Part shown: piece by piece, positions 16,355 to 24,796 of the stretch
How positions within the stretch are numbered: the first letter of the stretch is position 1
Layout of the letters: each line of letters begins with the position of its first letter
Assembly: GCF_031998825.1 (NCBI RefSeq)
Contig: NZ_DAMACX010000002.1
Coordinates: 116,355 to 180,354, forward strand
Origin: Pseudescherichia sp031998825
GTDB taxonomy: Bacteria; Pseudomonadota; Gammaproteobacteria; Enterobacterales; Enterobacteriaceae
Direction of reading: 5' to 3'
Length of the DNA stretch: 64,000 bases
Position numbers and translations under genes: made by a program
The notes under the pieces: model-generated
Databases searched by the model: none
Told to the model about the DNA's origin: nothing
The model's input: the letters and a program-made list of their open reading frames with translations, nothing else

Positions 16355-16492
16355 CTATTTCACTCCGTAATTACCGTGTTGCCTAAGACAGTATAACTAA
16401 GTCGCTGATGTAAAAGGATCATACGCTATTCTGCTACCCGCGTGACGCAGGCTGTTAGCTAAAAATGTTGACCACGATCTCATTCTGATTAT

Positions 16493-16568
16493 GTTAACGT
16501 TAACTTTTGTGATTAACATCATGAATCTTGGCTAAATGGCGTGAGCATTAACTTTTGTTAACGTTACC
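16493..16568. promoter_or_regulatory. Two LacI-type operators and a CRP-like site
   Basis: GTTAACGTTAAC (16493-16504, perfect palindrome) and GTTAACGTTACC (16557-16568) lie 64 bases apart between cscR and cscB. Between them, TGTGA-TTAACA-TCATG (16508-16523) resembles a CRP site with two mismatches in the right arm. Spacing fits repression by a looping or paired repressor combined with catabolite control. Assignment to CscR is inferred. Confidence 0.7.
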
Positions 16569-16598
16569 ATCCATGCATTACTCCAACATGAGATTGCC

Positions 16599-17840
16599 AT
16601 GATGAAAGCCCATCATTCTCACAGTTATCCATTACTCAGTGCCTTGCTGTTCTTCTTTTTTGTCACCTGGTCCTCCTCAGGTTCGTTACTTTCTATCTGG
16701 CTGCATCAGGAGGTCGGGCTGAAGGCAGGGGATACGGGAATTATTTTCGCGGTGCTGTCAGTCTCTGCCCTGTTCGCACAGATCTGTTATGGCTTTATTC
16801 AGGATAAGCTCGGCCTGCGTAAACATCTGCTGTGGTATCTCACGACGATGCTGATTCTCTCCGGCCCGGCTTATCTGCTGTTTGGGTATCTGCTGAAGAT
16901 CAACATTCTGCTTGGCAGCGTGTTTGGCGGCATCTTTATTGGCCTGACGTTTAACGGCGGTATCGGCGTGCTGGAGTCCTACACCGAGCGCGTGGCGCGT
17001 CAGAGTCAGTTTGAATTCGGCAAAGCGAGGATGTGGGGATCGCTGGGCTGGGCGGTGGCGACGTTTTTTGCCGGGCTGCTGTTTAACATCGATCCGAAGC
17101 TGAACTTCGCAGTTGCCAGCTGCTCCGGGCTGGTGTTTCTGCTGCTGCTGGCACGGCTGCGGGTCTCCTCTGCACCCCATGCTATGCAGGAAGCAGTGGC
17201 GGGGGGCAAAGTGACGCTCCAGGACGCGCTGCGTCTGCTGACCCTGCCGCGCTTCTGGGCGCTGGTCTTCTTCGTCGTCGGCACCTGTATCTACGGCGTT
17301 TATGACCAACAGTTTCCGGTCTATTTCTCCTCGCAGTTTGCCACGCCGCAGGAAGGCAATGCGATGTACGGCTACCTGAATTCGTTTCAGGTGTTTCTTG
17401 AAGCTGCGGGGATGTTTTGCGCCCCGTGGCTGGTAAATCGCGTCGGCGCTAAAAATGGCCTGATCTTCGCTGGCATGGTGATGGCGATGCGCATGATAGC
17501 CTCCGGGCTGGTGGAGGGGCCGCTGCTGATCTCCATTACCAAACTGCTCCACGCCGTCGAACTGCCGGTGCTGCTGGTGGCGATCTTTAAATACAACAGC
17601 CTGAATTTTGATAAGCGTCTGTCATCCACCCTCTATCTGGTGGGCTTCGCCTGCACCAGCTCGGTGATCGCCTCGGTGCTGTCGCCGCTAGCGGGCTACA
17701 GCTACGAAAAATATGGCTTCGCTGACTCCTATCTGTTTATGGGCATGCTGGTGTTCGCCATTACCTTTATCTCCATGTTTTTACTGCGATCCGGAAACAC
17801 CTCTGCGGATCCGCAGGCACCCCAACTTTCCGCTATCTGA
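16599..17840 (+). CDS. cscB: Sucrose:H+ symporter, oligosaccharide:H+ symporter family
   Basis: A 413-residue LacY-type major facilitator with twelve hydrophobic segments. The loop sequence FGKARMWGSLGWA, the YGYLNSFQVFLEAAG helix and the KLLHAVELPVLLVAIFKY segment match CscB/LacY-family sugar symporters; FDKRLSSTLYLVGF is nearly the same as in E. coli CscB. It imports sucrose (or a related fructoside) with protons through the inner membrane. Start: the double ATG at 16599/16602 is not resolved. The gene is followed 18 bases later by cscA, so the two are co-transcribed from the operator region shared with cscR. Confidence 0.87.
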   Translation: MMKAHHSHSYPLLSALLFFFFVTWSSSGSLLSIWLHQEVGLKAGDTGIIFAVLSVSALFAQICYGFIQDKLGLRKHLLWYLTTMLILSGPAYLLFGYLLKINILLGSVFGGIFIGLTFNGGIGVLESYTERVARQSQFEFGKARMWGSLGWAVATFFAGLLFNIDPKLNFAVASCSGLVFLLLLARLRVSSAPHAMQEAVAGGKVTLQDALRLLTLPRFWALVFFVVGTCIYGVYDQQFPVYFSSQFATPQEGNAMYGYLNSFQVFLEAAGMFCAPWLVNRVGAKNGLIFAGMVMAMRMIASGLVEGPLLISITKLLHAVELPVLLVAIFKYNSLNFDKRLSSTLYLVGFACTSSVIASVLSPLAGYSYEKYGFADSYLFMGMLVFAITFISMFLLRSGNTSADPQAPQLSAI

Positions 17841-17858
17841 CTGAAAAGAGTGAAGACA

Positions 17859-19292
17859 ATGACCTACTCAATTGCTGACGCTGAACAGGAACTTAAGGTA
17901 AAACGCGATGCGCTCAACCTGCGCTGGTATCCGCGCTATCATCTGGCCGCCAGAGCGGGCTGGATGAACGATCCCAACGGGCTGGTATGGTTCGACGGCT
18001 GGTATCACGCCTTCTATCAGCATCATCCGTACTCCACCCAATGGGGACCCATGCACTGGGGACATGCGCGCAGTCAGGATCTGGTCCACTGGGCGCATTT
18101 GTCGGTGGCGATCGCCCCGGAAGGGCCGGAGGACAAAGACGGCTGCTTTTCCGGCTCGGCGGTAGTAGACGGCGACACGCTGGCGCTGATCTACACCGGG
18201 CATAAATTCCACGGCGATAGCGATAACGAAGACAATCTCTATCAGGTGCAGTGCCTGGCCACCAGCCACGACGGCATTCACTTTGAGCGTCAGGGCATTG
18301 TGGTGGATACGCCGCCGGGCGTGCATCACTTCCGCGATCCCAAGGTTTGGCGCGAAGGCGAGAGCTGGTACATGATCGTCGGCGCACGTCTGGGTGAGAC
18401 CGGGCAGGTGCGGCTGTATCGCTCAGCGGATCTGCGCCAGTGGCAGGAAGAGGGCACTCTTGATGAAGCCGAGGCCGGGATGGGTTTCATGTGGGAGTGT
18501 CCGGACTTCTTCACCCTTGGCGATAAGCGTGTGCTGATGTTCTCCCCGCAGGGCATGACCGCGCACGGCTTTAAGAACCGCAATCTGTTCCAGAGCGGCT
18601 ATCTGCTGGGCGAGTGGCAGCCCGGTCAACCGTTTGTCCGCAGCGGTGAGTTTGTCGAGCTGGATCACGGGCATGACTTTTACGCGCCGCAGAGTTTCCT
18701 GACGCCGGACGGGCGACGTATTGTGATTGGCTGGCTGGATATGTGGGAGTCGCCGCTGCCGGAGCAGCAGGACGGTTGGGCAGGGATGCTCTCTCTGCCG
18801 CGCGAGCTGCGGCTCAGCACGGACAATCGCCTGCAAATGCGCCCGGCAAAAGAGGTGGAAAGCCTGCGTCAGGGCTGGTACCCCTGGCCGGTCAGCACGC
18901 TCAATAATCAGCAGATTAGCGTGGTGGAAAACGCCGAAGCGATGGAGGTGGTGCTGAACTGGAAAACGGCTGACAGCACCGCCGAACAGTATGGCCTGCG
19001 GCTGGGCGATGGCCTGCGGGTATACGTCGATGCCCAGATGCAGCGCCTGGTGCTGGAACGTCACTATCCGCAGCACGGTTTATGCGGTACGCGCAGCGTG
19101 CCGTTAACTCTCGATCGCGATCTCACTCTGCGTCTGTTTATCGACAGCTCGTCCGTTGAAGTGTTTGTGAATGATGGCGAGGCGTGCCTCAGCAGCCGTA
19201 TATATCCCGATGCCGGGCAGCGTGAATTATGTTTATTTGCCTGGAGTGGCAGTGCAGCATTATCCGATGGCGGAGCATGGCAGCTTGAATGA
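17859..19292 (+). CDS. cscA: Sucrose hydrolase, glycoside hydrolase family 32
   Basis: A 477-residue GH32 beta-fructofuranosidase similar to E. coli CscA. The three family motifs are present: WMNDPNG with the nucleophile Asp38, FRDPKVW with the transition-state-stabilising Asp, and the acid/base glutamate in MWECPDF. A five-bladed propeller is followed by a C-terminal beta-sandwich containing SSVEVFVNDGE. No signal peptide is seen, so sucrose is split in the cytoplasm into glucose and fructose. I use the ATG at 17859, preferring it to the GTG at 17850. It is co-transcribed with cscB; a porin gene follows after a hairpin. Confidence 0.9.
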   Translation: MTYSIADAEQELKVKRDALNLRWYPRYHLAARAGWMNDPNGLVWFDGWYHAFYQHHPYSTQWGPMHWGHARSQDLVHWAHLSVAIAPEGPEDKDGCFSGSAVVDGDTLALIYTGHKFHGDSDNEDNLYQVQCLATSHDGIHFERQGIVVDTPPGVHHFRDPKVWREGESWYMIVGARLGETGQVRLYRSADLRQWQEEGTLDEAEAGMGFMWECPDFFTLGDKRVLMFSPQGMTAHGFKNRNLFQSGYLLGEWQPGQPFVRSGEFVELDHGHDFYAPQSFLTPDGRRIVIGWLDMWESPLPEQQDGWAGMLSLPRELRLSTDNRLQMRPAKEVESLRQGWYPWPVSTLNNQQISVVENAEAMEVVLNWKTADSTAEQYGLRLGDGLRVYVDAQMQRLVLERHYPQHGLCGTRSVPLTLDRDLTLRLFIDSSSVEVFVNDGEACLSSRIYPDAGQRELCLFAWSGSAALSDGGAWQLE

Positions 19293-19306
19293 ATAAACCC
19301 GGCACG

Positions 19307-19344
19307 ATCAATAACCTGTCCCCGGCGATGGGCGGGTTATTGAT
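19307..19344 (+). other. Intercistronic hairpin cscA-porin
   Basis: ATCAATAACC (19307-19316) and GGTTATTGAT (19335-19344) are perfect 10-base arms around an 18-base GC-rich loop. No T run follows, so it may stabilise or attenuate the transcript between cscA and the porin gene. Confidence 0.6.
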
Positions 19345-19413
19345 GTCGTTATCGCCGAATTATATCCCTACATAATTAATAACGGGTTACTGAATAATAA
19401 AAAAGGTTTTCCG

Positions 19414-20757
19414 ATGAAAATAATCTGGGTCGGATGTATGTTGACGTCTGTATTTAGCGGCGTGGTGTATGCACAGGATAGCCTTTCTCTGGAAGCGCGG
19501 CTGATGCAAATGGAAAATAGGCTGAAAGCCACCGAAGCGCGTGCCGCCAGCGCGGAAGCGGAGATCCGCGCCTTGAAGCAGCAGGAGGCGCCCCGCACGG
19601 CAGTCCCCACCGCACCGGCAAAACCCACACTACAGGTTAATGCTACTGACGAGTTAAAATTCTATGGCGACGTTGAATTTAATATGGATGGAGCCAGTCG
19701 AACCGGAGGGCTGACATCGCTCAAAACCAGCGCCAATAAAAACTGGACGCCAGGTGAAAAAGAGCGCTGGGATATTAACGGGCGTATTCTTCTGGGCTTT
19801 GATGGTATGCGAAAAGGGGCTGACGGCAAATATGCCGGTTTCAGCGTGCAGCCGCTGGCGGATATGAACGGTAAAATGAACCTCGACGACGCGGCTTTTA
19901 TCTTCGGTCAGCAGGATGACTGGAAAATTAAAATCGGTCGCTTCGAAGCCTGGGATATGTTCCCGCTGAATCAGGATACTTTTATTGAGTATTCCGGTAA
20001 TACCGCCAACGATCTCTATAGCGACGGCTACGGCTATATCTACATGATGAAAGAGGGGCGTGGACGCAGCAATAGCGGCGGCAATTTCCTGCTTAGCAAA
20101 AAACTGGATAACTGGTATTTCGAGGTTAATACGCTGGTTGAGGACGGCAGTTCACTGTTCGTCGATCAAAACTACCACGGCAACGCGCTGGATAACCGTA
20201 AAAACGTGGTGTATGTGCGCCCGGTGGCCGCGTGGCAGTCTGGCCCGTGGTCAGTCGCGGCCGCGCTGGAGAGCAATCTGGTGAATAACGCCTACGGCTA
20301 TCAGCAGGAGAATGGGCGCTTCGAGGATCAATCCAGCCGCACCGGTTACGGTATGACCATGACATGGAACACGCTCAGGACAGATGCGGAAAACGGCGCG
20401 GTGGTGAACCTGAGCACGGCTTACCTTGATGCGACAGACGAGAAAGACTTTAGCGCCGGTATCAATGCCCTGTGGCACCGCGTTGAGCTGGGCTACATCT
20501 ATGCCCACAACAAAATTGACCAGTTCAATATGGCAGGCATCAGCGCGGACTGCGATAGCGACTGTGCGATCCTCGCTCCGGGCCGCTACGACATTCACAC
20601 CATCCATACCTCATGGCAGCTGCCGAACATCATGGAGTTGCCAAATTTCAATATCTACCTTGGGGCTTACGCCTCCTGGCTGGACTCTTCGGCTGCGCAA
20701 ACCGGCAACGACGACGAACGCTACGGCGCACGGGTCCGCTTTAAATATCTGTTCTGA
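19414..20757 (+). CDS. Carbohydrate-selective outer-membrane porin (RafY/LamB-like)
   Basis: A 447-residue glycoporin. A signal peptide (about residues 1-20, ending VVYA-QDS) is followed by a coiled-coil stretch (SLEARLMQMENRLKATEARA, then more heptads to about residue 58), as in ScrY and RafY, and a Pro/Ala linker. The beta-barrel begins around LKFYGDVEFNMDG and ends in the outer-membrane signature RVRFKYLF with a terminal phenylalanine. It would let sucrose or larger fructosides/galactosides through the outer membrane. It follows cscA in the same direction, so co-expression is likely. The name rafY is not given because the substrate is unknown. Confidence 0.85.
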   Translation: MKIIWVGCMLTSVFSGVVYAQDSLSLEARLMQMENRLKATEARAASAEAEIRALKQQEAPRTAVPTAPAKPTLQVNATDELKFYGDVEFNMDGASRTGGLTSLKTSANKNWTPGEKERWDINGRILLGFDGMRKGADGKYAGFSVQPLADMNGKMNLDDAAFIFGQQDDWKIKIGRFEAWDMFPLNQDTFIEYSGNTANDLYSDGYGYIYMMKEGRGRSNSGGNFLLSKKLDNWYFEVNTLVEDGSSLFVDQNYHGNALDNRKNVVYVRPVAAWQSGPWSVAAALESNLVNNAYGYQQENGRFEDQSSRTGYGMTMTWNTLRTDAENGAVVNLSTAYLDATDEKDFSAGINALWHRVELGYIYAHNKIDQFNMAGISADCDSDCAILAPGRYDIHTIHTSWQLPNIMELPNFNIYLGAYASWLDSSAAQTGNDDERYGARVRFKYLF

Positions 20758-20783
20758 TTATTGATTTACGTTAAGGGGAGTGT

Positions 20784-20855
20784 ATGAAAATCTGGGCATT
20801 AGGCGATGCGGTAGTTGATTTGCTGCCGCAGGGGGAGAAACCTGCTAGTCAGTAG
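20784..20855 (+). pseudogene. cscK: Fructokinase remnant, first 23 codons only
   Basis: AAGGGGAGTGT precedes an ATG whose product, MKIWALGDAVVDLLPQG, is the N terminus of ribokinase-family fructokinases (CscK/ScrK begin with the same VWVLGDAVVDLLP-type strand). After codon 19 the similarity ends and a TAG closes the frame at 20853-20855. No further kinase sequence is seen before the convergent glycerate kinase gene at 20985, so almost the whole gene has been deleted. The intact start and ribosome-binding site show that the gene was the last of the sucrose operon. Loss means fructose released by CscA must be phosphorylated by another kinase. Confidence 0.82.
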
Positions 20856-20953
20856 GCCAATGACAGATCGTGATATTTGGCCGCAAAAAAATTAAGGTTA
20901 TTAGGCGGGTAAAGCGGTGAACACCCAGATGCTTCTGATGGAGTTTGGATAAT

Positions 20954-20977
20954 GCTCTCCCAGGCTACCGGGAGAGC
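20954..20977. terminator. Hairpin between convergent genes
   Basis: GCTCTCCC, an 8-base loop, then GGGAGAGC form a perfect 8-bp stem just beyond the glycerate kinase stop codon. T tracts are weak on both strands, so termination is possible but not certain. Confidence 0.5.
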
Positions 20978-20984
20978 AAAGAGG

Positions 20985-22247
20985 TTAAGCAACTAATATT
21001 GCCCGGATATCATTGACGTTAGTGAGCGTTGGGCCAGTAAGCAGTAAATCATCAAGCGCATGAAAATAGCGGTAGCTGTCATGCTCATCCAGATAACTCG
21101 CTGCGTTAAGGCCCTTTAGCCTGCCGCGTGACAGCGTATCGGGGTAGATGAGGGCGCCCGCTGCATCTTCCGTACCGTCGATGCCGTCGCTGTCGCCCGC
21201 TACCGCCCAGATCCCGCTTTCGCCCTGTAGCGCGCAGGCGAGGCTGAGGAGAAACTCCGTGTTCCGTCCCCCTTTACCGGCGCGGCCGTTACGCACCGTA
21301 ACCGTGGTCTCCCCACCGGAAAGCAGCAGGGCAGGCGCGCCCAGCGGCTGGCCATGCTGCTTCACCGATTTGGCGATACCCGCCATCACGACGGCCACCT
21401 CACGACTCTCCCCCTCTATGGCGTCGCCAAGGATCAGCGGCGTGATACCGTGGCGACGTGCCGCCTCGGCAGCTGCTTTTAGCGCGATTGCCGGGGTAGC
21501 TATCAGATTAACCTCGCCGTTTGGCGTTCCGGCTGGCTGTGGGAGTGGCTTGCTCAGCACATCACGTACCGCCTCGGATATCGCAATACCATAGCGTTCA
21601 AGCACCTTCAGGGCATCACCCGGTGTGGTACTGTCAGCCACCGTCGGGCCAGAGGCGACATCCGATGGATTATCGCCCGGGACATCGCTGATTATCAGGG
21701 AGACCACGCGTGCCGGCTGCGCCATCGCGGCCAGCTTGCCGCCTTTGACTGCCGACAGATGCCGCCGTACCAGGTTCATCTCCCTGATATTAGCCCCGCT
21801 GTGCAACAGGGCGCGCGTAATGCCCTGTTTATCCGCAAGCGTAAGGCCCGGTGCGGGCAGCGCCATCAGCGCTGAGCCGCCGCCGGACATTAGCGCCAGC
21901 ACCAGATCGTCTGCTGTCAGCCCGCGCAGGGACTCTACAATCAGCATAGCTGCTGTTTCACTCATGGCATCCGAGACCGGATGGGACGCTTCCAGAACCC
22001 GGATACGTCCCGCAGGTACGGCATGGCCGTAACGCGTGACCACGACGCCGCTGACCTCCACGTCAGGCCAGGCTGCATCCACCGCCGCTGCCATGGCGGC
22101 AGATGCTTTACCGGCCCCCACCACAACACAGCGGCCTTTAGGCTTCTGCGGCAGGGCGGGAGGGATGACAGGCCCGGGGCGGGCGCTGTCAACAGCATGC
22201 TTAAACACATCGTGCAAAATCTCTGCAGCCTGCTCATTGTTCATCAT
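20985..22247 (-). CDS. ttuD: Glycerate 2-kinase, MOFRL family (TtuD-like)
   Basis: A 420-residue protein of the GckA/TtuD family, long labelled hydroxypyruvate reductase but shown in several organisms to be glycerate 2-kinase, making 2-phosphoglycerate from D-glycerate and ATP. The N-terminal Rossmann-like domain has GRCVVVGAGKASAAMA and ASHPVSDAMS; LMSGGGSALM is the phosphate-binding segment, and the C-terminal MOFRL domain contains GKGGRNTEFLLSLA and AGDSDGIDGTEDAAGA. It overlaps the upstream tartrate dehydrogenase by one base (22247), so they are one operon. Together they take tartrate to lower glycolysis. Confidence 0.87.
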   Translation of the reverse strand: MMNNEQAAEILHDVFKHAVDSARPGPVIPPALPQKPKGRCVVVGAGKASAAMAAAVDAAWPDVEVSGVVVTRYGHAVPAGRIRVLEASHPVSDAMSETAAMLIVESLRGLTADDLVLALMSGGGSALMALPAPGLTLADKQGITRALLHSGANIREMNLVRRHLSAVKGGKLAAMAQPARVVSLIISDVPGDNPSDVASGPTVADSTTPGDALKVLERYGIAISEAVRDVLSKPLPQPAGTPNGEVNLIATPAIALKAAAEAARRHGITPLILGDAIEGESREVAVVMAGIAKSVKQHGQPLGAPALLLSGGETTVTVRNGRAGKGGRNTEFLLSLACALQGESGIWAVAGDSDGIDGTEDAAGALIYPDTLSRGRLKGLNAASYLDEHDSYRYFHALDDLLLTGPTLTNVNDIRAILVA

Positions 22248-23335
22248 TACGCACTCTCAGCAACGGTGGCCCGGGACTCGATGAACTTCACTACCGCGCG
22301 GGTGACATCGGCGGTTTTCGCCGTGCCGCCCACGTCAGGCGTCAGGATCCCTTTAGTGCACACATACTCAATCCCCTCCATGATCAGCGCGGCGGCCTCT
22401 CGCTCACCCAGATGCTCCAGCATCTGCACGGCAGTCCAGAAAGTGGCAATCGGGTTTGCGATGCCCTTGCCGGTGATATCAAAGGCTGAGCCGTGAATAG
22501 GTTCAAACATGGAAGGGAAACGCCGCTCGGGGTCGATATTCGCCGTCGGTGCCACGCCGAGGCTACCCGCCAGTGCGCCAGCCAGGTCCGATAAAATATC
22601 GGCATGCAGGTTGGTGGCGACAATGGTATCCAGGCTCTGCGGATGCAGCGTCATGCGGTGCGTCATCGCATCAACCAGCATTTTGTCCCACTGCACATCC
22701 GGAAACTCCTGTGCCACTTCGGCCGCAATTTCATCCCACATCACCATGCCGTGACGCTGGGCATTGGATTTGGTCACCACCGTCAGTAACTTACGCGGAC
22801 GTGACTGGGCCAGCTTAAAGGCGTAACGCATAATGCGCGTCACGCCGACGCGGGTGAAGATCGCCACTTCGGTCCCAACCTCTTCCGGCAGGCCTCTGTG
22901 CGCGCGGCCACCGTTGCCGGAGTATTCGCCCTCTGAGTTTTCACGGACGATAACCCAGTCGAGATCGCCAGGTCCGCGGTTACGCAGCGGCGACGTCACC
23001 CCCGGCAGGATTTTAGTTGGACGCACGTTCGCGTACTGGTCAAATCCCTGGCAAATCGGCAGTCGCAGACCCCACAGCGTAATGTGATCGGGTACATCCG
23101 GCGCGCCGACCGCGCCAAAATAGATAGCATCGAATTTTTTGAGCGTTTGCAGGCCCGTTTCCGGCATCATGACGCCGTGTCGCTTGTAGTAATCGGAACC
23201 CCAGTCGAAGGTTTCGATAGTAAATTTCAGCTCTGGATCCTGACGGGACAGGGCGTGAAGCACCTCGATGCCAGCAGAGATCACTTCAGGGCCGATGCCG
23301 TCGGCGGGAATGGCAGCAATAGAGTAGTTACGCAT
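22247..23335 (-). CDS. ttuC: Tartrate dehydrogenase/decarboxylase (TtuC-like)
   Basis: A 362-residue NAD-dependent beta-decarboxylating dehydrogenase of the isocitrate/isopropylmalate family. The features AIPADGIGPEV, YFGAVGAPDVPDHITLWG, VRENSEGEYSGNGGR, the catalytic-site KSNAQRHGMVMWDE and NLHADILSDLAGALAGSLG are typical of TtuC and DmlA. It would oxidise tartrate to oxaloglycolate and decarboxylate or reduce it to D-glycerate; D-malate is a possible alternative substrate. The gene lies between the transporter and glycerate kinase genes, which favours tartrate over malate. AGAACAACC precedes the ATG. Confidence 0.87.
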   Translation of the reverse strand: MRNYSIAAIPADGIGPEVISAGIEVLHALSRQDPELKFTIETFDWGSDYYKRHGVMMPETGLQTLKKFDAIYFGAVGAPDVPDHITLWGLRLPICQGFDQYANVRPTKILPGVTSPLRNRGPGDLDWVIVRENSEGEYSGNGGRAHRGLPEEVGTEVAIFTRVGVTRIMRYAFKLAQSRPRKLLTVVTKSNAQRHGMVMWDEIAAEVAQEFPDVQWDKMLVDAMTHRMTLHPQSLDTIVATNLHADILSDLAGALAGSLGVAPTANIDPERRFPSMFEPIHGSAFDITGKGIANPIATFWTAVQMLEHLGEREAAALIMEGIEYVCTKGILTPDVGGTAKTADVTRAVVKFIESRATVAESA

Positions 23336-23353
23336 GGTTGTTCTCCGTATCGA

Positions 23354-24670
23354 TTAATGAGTATGAATATGCGGGTGAGGAAGTTCTGAGGCCTGGGGCT
23401 TTTTCGCTTTTCCGGCCAGAATCAGGACAATAAGCGCTGACAGGACCAGCAGGCCTGCAACAAAATAGAGTCCGCCGGTATAGCTGCCGGTTTGCTGACG
23501 GATAACGCCGATCATCATTGGCCCGACAAATCCTCCGAGGTTACCAATAGAGTTGATGGTGGCGATGCCAGCCGCGGCTGCCGGGCCGCTCAGGAACAGC
23601 GTCGGCATGCTCCAGAGCGGTGGTTTCGAGGCGCTGATGCCCACGGTGACCAGCGTCAGAGCGATAATCACGGTAAACAGAGTGCTGACGCTACCGGCAT
23701 AGAGCAGTCCGGCTGCGGCCAGCAGACAGGCGGCAATAACGTGCCAGCTGCGCTCGTTTGTCCGATCTGAATGGCGGGCCCAGAGGATCATACCGAGAAC
23801 GCCGACAACGGCCGGGCAGGCGTTAAGGAAGCCAATCTCCAGAGATGAGGCACCAAAGCTATGAATAATTTGCGGCGCCCAGATACCCAGGGTGTAGAGA
23901 CCAGCGGAGGTGCCGAAGTAGACCAGCGCCAGGGCCAGAACCCGTTTATCCGCCAGCCCGCGCCAGACGCTGCTGTGGCTCTGCCCAACAGTTCGGGCCT
24001 GCTCTTCGGCCTGCATCGTATTTTGCAGCCAGGTCCGCTCCTCCTCCGTCAGCCATTTCGCTTTGGCGGGACGGTCAGTGAGGTAAAACAGGACGACGAT
24101 GCCAAACAGCACGGCCGGGATCGCTTCCAGCATGAACATCCATTGCCAGCCGGCGTAACCCAGCAGACCGTTCATCTCCAGTAACATGGCGGAGATAGGC
24201 GATCCCAGGGCGGTGGAAAGAGGCGCTGCGGCCATAAAAATGGCGGTGACCTGGGCGCGTTTTGTTGCCGGGAACCAGTAGCTAAGGTAAAGAATGATGC
24301 CCGGGAAGAAACCGGCTTCCGCTACGCCGAGCAGAAAACGCAGAACATAAAAACTGGTCGTGCCCTGCACGAAAGCCATACAGGCCGAGACCAGTCCCCA
24401 GGTGATCATCACCCTGGCGATCCAGATGCGGGCTCCGACCTTATGCAGGATTAAGTTTGACGGCACCTCGAAGAGAAAATAGCCCAGAAAAAATATGCCT
24501 GCGCCCAGGCCGAATACCGTCGGCGAAAAGCCCAGATCCTCGTTCATCGTCAGGGCAGCAAAACCAATATTGACCCGGTCGAGAAACGCGATGAAATACA
24601 GCAGCATGATAAAGGGAATAATGCGCAGGGTAACCTTACGCATAACCCTTTTTTCGAGGTCGTTGTTCAT
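23354..24670 (-). CDS. ttuB: Tartrate/anion:H+ symporter, MFS (TtuB-like)
   Basis: A 438-residue major facilitator of the anion:cation symporter family, twelve predicted helices. The segment FIAFLDRVNIGFAALTMN in helix 1 and the GVAEAGFFPGIILYLSYWFP motif are the signatures of the TtuB/GudP-type carboxylate transporters. A histidine-rich C terminus (LPHPHIHTH) is notable and might bind metal. The ATG at 24670 is used, since GGAG precedes it by nine bases; a GTG at 24685 is the alternative. It is the first gene of the ttuBCD operon and divergent from the LysR regulator. Confidence 0.85.
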   Translation of the reverse strand: MNNDLEKRVMRKVTLRIIPFIMLLYFIAFLDRVNIGFAALTMNEDLGFSPTVFGLGAGIFFLGYFLFEVPSNLILHKVGARIWIARVMITWGLVSACMAFVQGTTSFYVLRFLLGVAEAGFFPGIILYLSYWFPATKRAQVTAIFMAAAPLSTALGSPISAMLLEMNGLLGYAGWQWMFMLEAIPAVLFGIVVLFYLTDRPAKAKWLTEEERTWLQNTMQAEEQARTVGQSHSSVWRGLADKRVLALALVYFGTSAGLYTLGIWAPQIIHSFGASSLEIGFLNACPAVVGVLGMILWARHSDRTNERSWHVIAACLLAAAGLLYAGSVSTLFTVIIALTLVTVGISASKPPLWSMPTLFLSGPAAAAGIATINSIGNLGGFVGPMMIGVIRQQTGSYTGGLYFVAGLLVLSALIVLILAGKAKKPQASELPHPHIHTH

Positions 24671-24701
24671 AACAGAGTGCTCCACGGTTGTAGGGTTGTT
24701 A

Positions 24702-24715
24702 TCATTTTGTAATGA
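24702..24715. promoter_or_regulatory. Candidate LysR-type site, ttuB/lysR intergenic region
   Basis: TCATT-TTGT-AATGA is an inverted repeat in the 126-base divergent region. A second AT-rich symmetric stretch with T-N11-A form (TATA...TATA) lies around 24758-24778, next to the regulator start. Either may be the binding site of the adjacent LysR protein. Confidence 0.4.
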
Positions 24716-24796
24716 ACTCAGTATGCTTTTTTAACTGGCTTTATCATCGGCAAGGGTTTATATAAATAATTTGTATAATTCGCGTTGGGTGAAAAA

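Noticed and set aside
20856..20953. Remaining cscK 3' end
   Set aside because: No kinase-like sequence in any frame; only short open stretches such as the one ending at 20951.
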